24,413 nt of DNA from an uncultured Pseudoflavonifractor sp. (GTDB lineage: Bacteria > Bacillota > Clostridia > Oscillospirales > Oscillospiraceae). Location of the stretch: NCBI GenBank assembly GCA_904419835.1, contig CAJFTA010000038.1:1-24413 (forward strand), in the 5' to 3' direction. The translations under genes were made by a program, and so were the position numbers. The notes beneath the pieces are model-generated. The model was not told where the DNA came from and made no database searches. It worked only from the letters and a program-made list of their open reading frames with translations. Below are positions 6,856-13,800 of the stretch, piece after piece. Positions within the stretch are counted from its first letter, which is position 1, and every line of letters begins with the position of its first letter.

Positions 6856-8112
6856 ATGACAGTGGGACAGCGCATCGCGCAGAAACGGAAGGAGCTGGGC
6901 CTCTCTCAGGAGGGGCTGGGAGATAAGCTGGGGGTGTCCCGGCAGGCCATCTATAAGTGGGAGTCAGACGCCAGCCTGCCCGAGGTGGAGAAGCTGGTGG
7001 CGTTAAGCAGGATTTTCTCCGTGCCGGTGGGCTGGCTGCTGGGAGAGGAGGAGCACCCCGCCGGGCAGGCGGACGGCCAGAGCGCAGAGCTGACCGAGGC
7101 ACAGATTAAAATGGTCCAGGAGATTGCGGACCGGTATCTGGCCGCCCAGACGGCCCGAATGCCTCAGCCACCCGTCAAACGGCGGCGTTGGCCGGTGCTG
7201 GTGGGCTGCGGAGCGGCAGTGGTGACGGCAGCCCTCTTTCTCAACCTGTTCAGCCAGCTCAACCGGGTAAGCCAGGACTACGGCAATCTGCAAAACGCCA
7301 TCTCCAACGTGTCCTACAATGTGGACAGCCAGATTGGCTCCATCACCAGCCGGGTGGAGGAGATTCTCAAGTCCCAGAACCAGCTGACCGCCAGCTACAG
7401 TGCGGAATATCTCTCCTCCGACCCGGAGGCGGGGACCGCATCCTTTGCCCTGGAGGCGGTGCCCAAGACCTATGTGGAGGGCATGGAGGCTATTTTTCAG
7501 GCCGACTGCGGGGACGGTCCCCTGGAGTTCCCCGGGGTTCTGGGGGAGGGGCAGTCCTTCTCGGCGGAAATTACCGTGCCACTCACCGACTCCATCACTC
7601 TCTCGGTGGTCTTTGTGAACGGGGAGCGGCGGGAGACCCAGATGCTGGACGTGTTTACCTACCTCCTGTCCGACACCTATCCCTATGTGAGCTGTGACGG
7701 CTCCGAGATGTGGGGCAGCACCGAGAGCGGCGGCGTGCTCCGCCGCGCCCAGTATACCTTCCTCACGGTGCATGAGGAACTTGTAAGCGGCCCGTGTGCC
7801 AAGATAGCGGACATCCAGGTGGGGTTGTTCCGGGACCGGAAGCTGGTGGCCCGGTACACGCCCTGTGAGCAGCCGGAGAGCTACCAGGGGGACTGGGAGG
7901 ACGCCCGGTTTTTTGAATGCACAGAGACCATCACTCTGGAGCCCGGGTATACCTACTGTATGGCCGCTCTGGTCACCGACGAGTACGGACGGCAGTGGGT
8001 GGTGCATGGTACCCCGGCGGTCTACGACCCGGAGGAGGAATTTGTGGAATACGCCGACATTGCGGAGGACTACTCCAGCGACCCGGCGGACTGGGACTTT
8101 ACAGTGGAATAA
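6856..8112 (+). CDS. membrane-anchored XRE-family regulator with large extracellular domain
   Basis: This encodes 418 residues. An XRE/Cro HTH fills 3-66 (RKELGLSQEGLGDKLGVSRQ, then AIYKWESDASLP). A linker leads to a single hydrophobic helix at about 113-133 after a KRRR stop, so the DNA-binding part is cytoplasmic and the rest outside. After the helix comes a coiled-coil-like stretch (about 134-180, with LNRVSQDYGNLQNAISNV) and a beta-rich ectodomain of roughly 230 residues that I do not recognise. AAAGGAGG precedes the start by 8 nt. The layout suggests a one-protein sensor that reads a surface signal and acts on DNA at the membrane. Its target is unknown and no nearby operator is obvious. 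Confidence 0.85.
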   Translation: MTVGQRIAQKRKELGLSQEGLGDKLGVSRQAIYKWESDASLPEVEKLVALSRIFSVPVGWLLGEEEHPAGQADGQSAELTEAQIKMVQEIADRYLAAQTARMPQPPVKRRRWPVLVGCGAAVVTAALFLNLFSQLNRVSQDYGNLQNAISNVSYNVDSQIGSITSRVEEILKSQNQLTASYSAEYLSSDPEAGTASFALEAVPKTYVEGMEAIFQADCGDGPLEFPGVLGEGQSFSAEITVPLTDSITLSVVFVNGERRETQMLDVFTYLLSDTYPYVSCDGSEMWGSTESGGVLRRAQYTFLTVHEELVSGPCAKIADIQVGLFRDRKLVARYTPCEQPESYQGDWEDARFFECTETITLEPGYTYCMAALVTDEYGRQWVVHGTPAVYDPEEEFVEYADIAEDYSSDPADWDFTVE

Positions 8113-8125
8113 AAAAGAAAAGAAT

Positions 8126-8150
8126 CGCCCCGGAGCAGCGCTCCGGGGCG
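8126..8150. terminator. bidirectional terminator between XRE gene and permease
   Basis: A perfect 11-bp stem (CGCCCCGGAGC with GCTCCGGGGCG, loop AGC) lies between convergent stops at 8112 and 8168. On the minus strand it is followed by ATTCTTTTCTTTTTT, a strong U tract. On the plus strand it is followed by GTTTGT, weaker. It serves the permease chiefly and probably both genes. Confidence 0.85.
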
Positions 8151-8167
8151 GTTTGTGTCGTATGGAA

Positions 8168-9514
8168 TTACTTCGCGGCGGTCCCGGCGGAAGCCTTCTC
8201 CTTGGGGAGGATCAGGTTGAGCAGGATGGCCATCAGGGTGGCCACAACCACGGAGGAGGAGCCGAACACGGTGTGGACCCAGTCGGGGAAGCCGTTGCCG
8301 CCCAGGCAGCCGGGCACCTGGGTGATACCCACGCCCAGGGCCACGGACAGGCCCACCACGGTGCTCTTCCGGGCGGTGAAGCCGCCGTCGGTGATCATGC
8401 GGATGCCGGTCATGGTGATGGTGGCAAACACGGAGATGGTGGCGCCGCCCACCACGCACTGGGGAATGGTGGAGAGGATGGAGGCGAACTTGGGGATGAA
8501 GCCGGCCACCAGCATGATGAGGGCGGCCAGGGCGAACACCGCCCGGTTGATGACCTTGTTGACGGTGACAATGCCCACGTTCTGGCTGTAGGAGGCCACG
8601 GGCAGGCCGCCGAAGAAGGAACCCAGCACGCTCATGATGCCCTGACCGATGATGCCGCCGGAGAGCTCCTTGTCGGTGGGCATCCGGTCCATACCGCCCA
8701 TGGTGGTGGAGGACAGGTCGCCGATGGTCTGCACCGAGTTGACCACGTACACAATGGCCAGGGAGGCGATGGCAGCGGGCTCAAAGGCGATCTCAAAGGG
8801 CATGAACTTGGGCAGGGCGAACCAGGAGGCGGAGGCCACGGCGCTCAGGTCCACAATGCCGAAGCAGAAGGCCGCGATATAGCCAACAATCATGCCGAAG
8901 AGGAGGGCGCCCAGCTTCCAGATGCCCTTGGTGTAGTTCTGGAGGAAGATGACCACGGCGAAGGTGATCAGCGCCACAATCCAGCTGCGGACGCCGCCGA
9001 ACCACTCGCTGTCGGCGCTGCCGCCGGCCATGTAGCGCACGGCGGTGGGGTACAGGGACAAGCCGATGGTGAAGATAACGGTGCCGGTGACCAGAGGCGG
9101 GAAGAGCTTACGGATGGGGCGGACAAAAATGCCGAAGAGGATGGCCACGAGGCCGCCCACCAGCTCCGCGCCCAGAATGGCGGGCAGGCCGAAGTCGGCG
9201 CCGATGGCCTGGAGGGTGGGGACGTAGGCGAAGCTGATGCCCATGATGACCGGCAGCCGGGCGCCGATGCGGCCGAAGATGGGGAAGAGCTGCAGCAGGG
9301 TGGCCAGGGCGGTGACCACCAGGGACACCTGGATCAGCAGGGTCTTCTCCTCGGCGGAGAGCCCGCAGGTGCCCGACACAATCATGGCGGGGGTGATAAC
9401 GCCCACCACAGCGGCCACAACGTGCTGGAGACCCAGGGGAATCAGCTGACCCGCAGGGGGGATGCCCTGGTAGGAGAACACCAGGTCGGCGCGATTTTCC
9501 GTGTTCTGTGCCAT
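8168..9514 (-). CDS. NCS2-family uracil/xanthine-type permease
   Basis: This encodes 448 residues with about 14 hydrophobic segments of the nucleobase-ascorbate transporter fold. Family marks include Gln30-His31 in LGLQHVVAAVVG, the NSVQTIGDLSS segment near 260 in place of the usual ETIGD, and the signature region SYSQNVGIVTVNKV near 310. Gln at the start of that signature is more typical of xanthine or urate carriers than of uracil carriers, where Glu is common, so purine or urate import is favoured but unproven. The start at 9514 follows GAGGCGAT. It is monocistronic, with its own terminator, and its leader carries the element shared with the ssnA/dauR region, tying it to the same control. 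Confidence 0.9.
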   Translation of the reverse strand: MAQNTENRADLVFSYQGIPPAGQLIPLGLQHVVAAVVGVITPAMIVSGTCGLSAEEKTLLIQVSLVVTALATLLQLFPIFGRIGARLPVIMGISFAYVPTLQAIGADFGLPAILGAELVGGLVAILFGIFVRPIRKLFPPLVTGTVIFTIGLSLYPTAVRYMAGGSADSEWFGGVRSWIVALITFAVVIFLQNYTKGIWKLGALLFGMIVGYIAAFCFGIVDLSAVASASWFALPKFMPFEIAFEPAAIASLAIVYVVNSVQTIGDLSSTTMGGMDRMPTDKELSGGIIGQGIMSVLGSFFGGLPVASYSQNVGIVTVNKVINRAVFALAALIMLVAGFIPKFASILSTIPQCVVGGATISVFATITMTGIRMITDGGFTARKSTVVGLSVALGVGITQVPGCLGGNGFPDWVHTVFGSSSVVVATLMAILLNLILPKEKASAGTAAK

Positions 9515-9527
9515 TACACATCGCCTC

Positions 9528-9556
9528 ACAAAAATTTTTTAGGAAAAACTATTTTT
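9528..9556. promoter_or_regulatory. shared AT-rich element, copy B (permease leader)
   Basis: This is the second copy of the element at 5948-5976. ATTTTTTAGG, AAAC and ATTTTT are conserved, with 23 of 29 positions identical. It lies 14-42 nt upstream of the permease start and overlaps a poor promoter match (TTGTGC, spacer 17, TAAAAA on the minus strand). A bound regulator here would block or shape permease transcription. Confidence 0.5.
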
Positions 9557-9700
9557 TTGCACAAGAAAATCATAATCGATTTGCCCGCCGGACACAAGGG
9601 GAAAGTGAAAAACGGGCGGAGAAAATACATTGTTAATTTTTGTACAAAACGCCCAAATGTCCAAAAACGCAGCCCCGCAAGGGGTTTCGGGGCGGTGGGG

Positions 9701-9713
9701 GATATGCTATAAT
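9701..9713 (+). promoter_or_regulatory. extended -10 promoter of trmO
   Basis: TGCTATAAT (9705-9713) is a perfect -10 box with the TGn extension, 65 nt before the trmO start. The -35 region is poor (TTCGGG), as is usual for extended -10 promoters. Confidence 0.6.
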
Positions 9714-9777
9714 GGTGCTCAAAATACAACGCCGCAGGCTGCCGTCCCAGCGGGGCCGGCGCCGGAGAGGAGTATCC

Positions 9778-10479
9778 ATGAAGGAAAAAGAAGTGCCGGA
9801 ACTGAAGGTGATCGCCCGGATTCACAGCGATTTTTCCGGCAAATTCGGCATTCCCCGCCAGAGCGGGCTGGTGGAGGAGCTGGAGTCGGCGGTGGTGTTT
9901 GAGCCGGAGTACCGCCGGGAGGACGCCCTGCGGGGCATCGAGGACTTCACCCACCTGTGGCTCATCTGGGGGTTCCACAAAGCGGTGCGGGAGCGCTGGT
10001 CCCCCACGGTGCGGCCGCCCCGGCTGGGGGGCAACACCCGCATGGGGGTCTTTGCCACCCGGTCCCCCTTCCGGCCCAATCCCATCGGACTGTCGTCGGT
10101 GAAGCTGCTGGGAGTGGAGCAGCACCCGGAGTACGGGCACATCCTGCGGGTGGCGGGGGCCGACCTGATGGACGGCACCCCCATCTTTGACATCAAACCC
10201 TACCTGCCCTACGCCGACAGCCACCCGGAGGCCTCCGGCGGCTTTGCCGGGCACGACGGGGGAAAGGTGCTCGCGGTGGAGTTCCCGCCGGAGCTCCGGG
10301 CCCTGGTGCCGGAGAATAAGCGCTCCGCCCTCACCGGCGTGCTGGCCCACGACCCCCGGCCCGCCTACCAGCAGGACCCCGAGCGGGTGTACGGCATGGC
10401 GTTTGCCGGGCTGAACATCCGCTTCTCGGTCCGGGACGGCGTGCTCACCGTCCGGCAGGTGGAGAAGCTGGGAGAATAA
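9778..10479 (+). CDS. trmO: TrmO-family tRNA (adenine-37 N6)-methyltransferase
   Basis: This encodes 233 residues of the TrmO/YaeB (UPF0066) family, which uses S-adenosylmethionine to methylate N6 of t6A at position 37 of certain tRNAs in the cytoplasm. The N-terminal beta-barrel spans about 10-150 and shows the family motifs RMGVFATRSPFRPNPIGLS (88-106) and DGTPIFDIKPYLPYADS (132-148). The C-terminal part includes the conserved basic DPRPAYQ and ends with a YGM.FAGLNIRF segment. GAGAGGAG precedes the ATG by 5 nt. A single-gene transcript is likely, with its own extended -10 promoter and a strong terminator downstream. It has no functional link to its neighbours. Confidence 0.93.
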   Translation: MKEKEVPELKVIARIHSDFSGKFGIPRQSGLVEELESAVVFEPEYRREDALRGIEDFTHLWLIWGFHKAVRERWSPTVRPPRLGGNTRMGVFATRSPFRPNPIGLSSVKLLGVEQHPEYGHILRVAGADLMDGTPIFDIKPYLPYADSHPEASGGFAGHDGGKVLAVEFPPELRALVPENKRSALTGVLAHDPRPAYQQDPERVYGMAFAGLNIRFSVRDGVLTVRQVEKLGE

Positions 10480-10613
10480 ACGCGCATTTTAAAGAGGAGA
10501 ACAATTCCCTGGACGTCTGCCTGCGGGAGTTCCGCCCTGGCATTGCCCTGATGGAAAATATGGACCGATCCAGTCCCCGAAGCAGACCGTGCCGGCGCTG
10601 TCCAAGCAAAAAG

Positions 10614-10662
10614 AGAGGAGGGGGCAGTGGAACGCTATGTTCCGCTGCCCCCTCCTCTTTTC
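10614..10662 (+). terminator. strong terminator downstream of trmO
   Basis: Twenty-nucleotide arms (10614-10633 and 10639-10658, AGAGGAGGGGGCAG core) enclose a GCTAT loop. The only difference is a G-U pair on the plus-strand RNA, and TTTCTG follows. The reverse strand also has A/T-rich flanks, so it may stop leftward transcripts too. Confidence 0.8.
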
Positions 10663-10833
10663 TGACCTCAGCGCCGGATAAAAGGACAAGAAAGACCGTG
10701 TTCGCGCCCGCAGGCGCGGAGGAAGTGAAATCTGTTTTCTGCGGGGACATGTGCCTCGGAGAAAAACTTCTCAGGCCGTACCTGCGGCCTGCATTCCACT
10801 CGAAAGAGGTGCAAAGCACACCTCTTTCGACAG

Positions 10834-10869
10834 CCGTCCGGGGCGGGCCATACGGCCCGCCCCGGACGG
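10834..10869 (-). terminator. 16-bp hairpin after the serine-hydrolase gene
   Basis: A perfect 16-bp stem (CCGTCCGGGGCGGGCC and its complement) has a 4-nt loop and begins 28 nt past the hydrolase stop on the minus strand. There is no T tract. With the following 11-bp hairpin (10801-10829) it likely caps the 3-prime end of this very long mRNA. Confidence 0.5.
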
Positions 10870-10896
10870 TAAGCAGAAGGGAAAAGGAGGAAAGAG

Positions 10897-13800
10897 TTAT
10901 GCGCTGAGGAATCGCATGAGCATGGTGGCCACCTCGGCGCGGGTGGCGCTGTCGGTGGGCGCCAGCAGGCTGCCGGGTTTACCGGTGATGATGCCCTCAC
11001 CCACGGCCCAGGCCATACCGTCGGCGGCCCAGGAGTGGACGGACGCGCTGTCGCCATAGCCGGAGAGGACGGAGGCGTCGGCCTCGGCGGTCTCCCCGGT
11101 GGAGAGGACGTACTGATAGAGAATGGTGGCAATCTGCTCGCGGGAGACGTTGTCATCGGGCGCGAAGCGGTTTCCGCCCACGCCATTGACAATGCCCTCA
11201 CCGGCGGCCCAGTTCACCGCGTCGCTGTACCACTGGCCGGCGGGCACGTCGGTGAAGCCGGCGGAGGCGGTGACGGCGGGGGAGCCGGCGGCACGGTAGA
11301 GCACGGTGGCCAGCATGGCGCGGCTCATGGTCAGCTCAGGAGCGAAGCCGCCGCCGGAGACGCCCTGGAACAGCTCCTCCTCGGTGACGAAGCGGATGGC
11401 GTCATAGGCCCAATAGCCGTCGGACACGTCGGAGTAGGGGTTGTCCCACTCGGGCTCGGTGGGCTTGGTGTTATCGCCGGTGTTCTCGGGGGGAATATAA
11501 GGGTGTTCAATGCTGTACAGGCGGGATTCGAGGTCGGAGATCATGTCCTTATCCCGGTCGGCATCCAGAAGGGAGAGGACAGTGCGGGCGGAGGAGATGT
11601 TTGCATCTGTACTGCGGGCCTCAGCGGCGTCAAATACCAGATCCACCATGGAGTAGCCGGATCTCACGATGGGGTGGGAGGCGTCATCAGTGCCCTCGGC
11701 GTTTACCAGACGCAGCTTGTCCACAGCCATGTCGCCCAGGAGAGCGTCCAGCGCGGGCTGGATGTCGTCGGCGGCGCTGTTGGCGGTGATGCCCTGATAG
11801 AGGATGTTGGTCACAAAGCCCAGGGTGGAGGCGGTGTACCAGTTGCCGTCAAACTGGGTGACGTTGACGGTGTTGTCGGTGACGGAGGAGTTGATCTTGT
11901 TGGTCAGGTAGACCACGACCAGATCCTGCTCGGGGTCAATGGCGGTGAGGGTGCCGGTCCAGCCCTGGTGGCCGATGGTATTCCGGGAGGCCTGGACGCC
12001 GAAGTACCAGGGACGGCCGCAGTCGGCCTGGCGCCACCAGCCCTGGCCCCAGGTGGCGGAGGAGTTCTTGCGGGAGGTGAAGTACTCGTTCACGTTGGTG
12101 CTGAAGAGGCGGTTGGAGCCGTAGCCGCTGGGATTGAGCATCATCTGGGCCAGAGTGGCCAGATCCTCGGCGTTGGCGAACAGGCCCGCGTGGCCGGAGA
12201 CGCCGCCCATGGCGTACCAGGCCTTCCCGTCGTGGACCTGGCCCTGGATGGTGCCGGTACGGTTGCCGGTGAAGTCGATGGCGCCGTCGAAGCTGTTGCC
12301 GTTGAGCTCGGTGGCGGCACAGTCATCGGCGGTAAAGCCGTTGTCCAGGGGGTTGTAGGTGATGTGGGTCAGCCCCAGAGGCTGCCAGAAGGTCTCCTTC
12401 AGGAAGGTATTCAGGTCCTTGCCGGTGACCTGCTCCACGATGAGGCCCAGGAGCATGTAATCCACGTCGGAATAGACGGTCTTGGTACCCGGCTCATAGA
12501 CCAGAGGAGCCTTGCAGATGGCCTCGGCCACAGCCTCCTTGCCGATGGCGTAGAGCACGTTGTCGATATTGGGGTCGGGCGTCTGGGTGACCTGGTTGAA
12601 CTTGTCGTTGTAGAACTGGGGGTCGGGGGCAAAGCCGGCCTGGTGCTGGAGAATGTCGGCCACGGTCAGCTCGGCCTTCCAGGCCTTGGCAGTCTCCAGG
12701 TCGGGGGCGCCGGTACCGTTGGCGGTGTCGTACTTGATCTCAATGGTGTTGTTGACGAAATCGGGGAAGTACTTGGTGATGGGGTCGTTGATGCTGAAGT
12801 TGTTGTAGTTCTTGCTGTGGGCCACCAGGTACTGGATGGCGTAGTTGGTGGCGTACATCTTGGTGTTGGACGCCAGGTCGTACAGGGTGTCGGTGGTGAC
12901 GGCGGGGCTGTCGGTCTTGGGGGTGCCGTCGGGGTTGTAGGCGTTCACGGTGCCCCAGGCGTTGGAGTAGACCATCTGACCGTCCTTGATGATGGCCAGC
13001 TGGGCGGAGGTGAAGCCGTTGTCAATGTCGTTCTGGACCACGGAGTCGATGAGGTCCAGGGCCTTGGCGTCCAGGCCCACGGAGGCCAGGGCGTCGTCAT
13101 CGCCGGTCTTGTCCACCACGGTGGGGTTGTAGACTGCCACGGCGAAGGTACGGTTGGCGTTGATGTTGGGGATGCAGAACTCCACGCTGTTGCGGCCGTT
13201 GCGGGCCACGCCGGACACGTCCACGGAGTAGATGCCGTCCTGGCCGGTCAGGTTGGAGTTGTCCACCTCCACGCCGTTGACGAAGATGCGGATGCCCTGG
13301 TCGCCGCGGACCTCGTGGGCGCTGTTGCTCATCTTGATGTACAGGGTGCCCTGGCCCTCATAGCCGTCGAACCAGGTGCCGGTGTTGTAGAACACAGTGG
13401 AGGTGGAGCCGGTGGAAGAGTAGGGGCGGGGCAGGAACACATAGTTCTGGTCTCCGCCGCCGAAGGGGGTGCCCGCCGTGGCATTGGGATCGGCGGAGAC
13501 CTGCACGGCGGTCAGGCCGGGGGCCGCGGGGGCGGAGCCGTCGGTGACAATGGCGTCGATGCGCTGCTGGAGCTGGGCGGACCAGGCGGCGGCGTTGGCC
13601 TTGTTGTCCTCCTTGGCGATGTAGATGGCCACGAAGTCGTTCAGGTTCTTCAGGGCCAGCTGGGCGTTGGCCTTGGTGACGTCGCTCTTGCGCTGCTCGG
13701 CGATGGTCACCAGCAGGTCCACCAGAGCGAAGGCGTCGTTCATGTGGGGGGCCTCGTCGTATTCGCCCTTGTGGCTCATCATCAGACGGATGCGGTCGTT

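Larger units (their letters stand above)
10480..10896. other. hairpin-rich gene-free stretch between trmO and the convergent hydrolase
   Basis: These 417 nt hold a long terminator (10614-10660), an unassigned segment (10661-10770), and three hairpins: CAGGCCG/CGGCCTG (about 10773-10792), CGAAAGAGGTG (10801-10811 with 10819-10829) and a 16-bp perfect stem (10834-10869). One plus-strand frame stays open across the whole stretch, but it runs through the terminator and has no ribosome site, so no gene is called. Confidence 0.6.

Noticed and set aside
7865..9712. Plus-strand open frame (615 codons) across the XRE end and opposite the permease
   Set aside because: It crosses a terminator, overlaps two well-supported genes and has a Gly/His/Asp-rich shadow composition.
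10551..10907. Plus-strand frame of 118 codons after trmO
   Set aside because: It runs through the trmO terminator and several hairpins, has no ribosome binding site and ends inside the convergent hydrolase gene.
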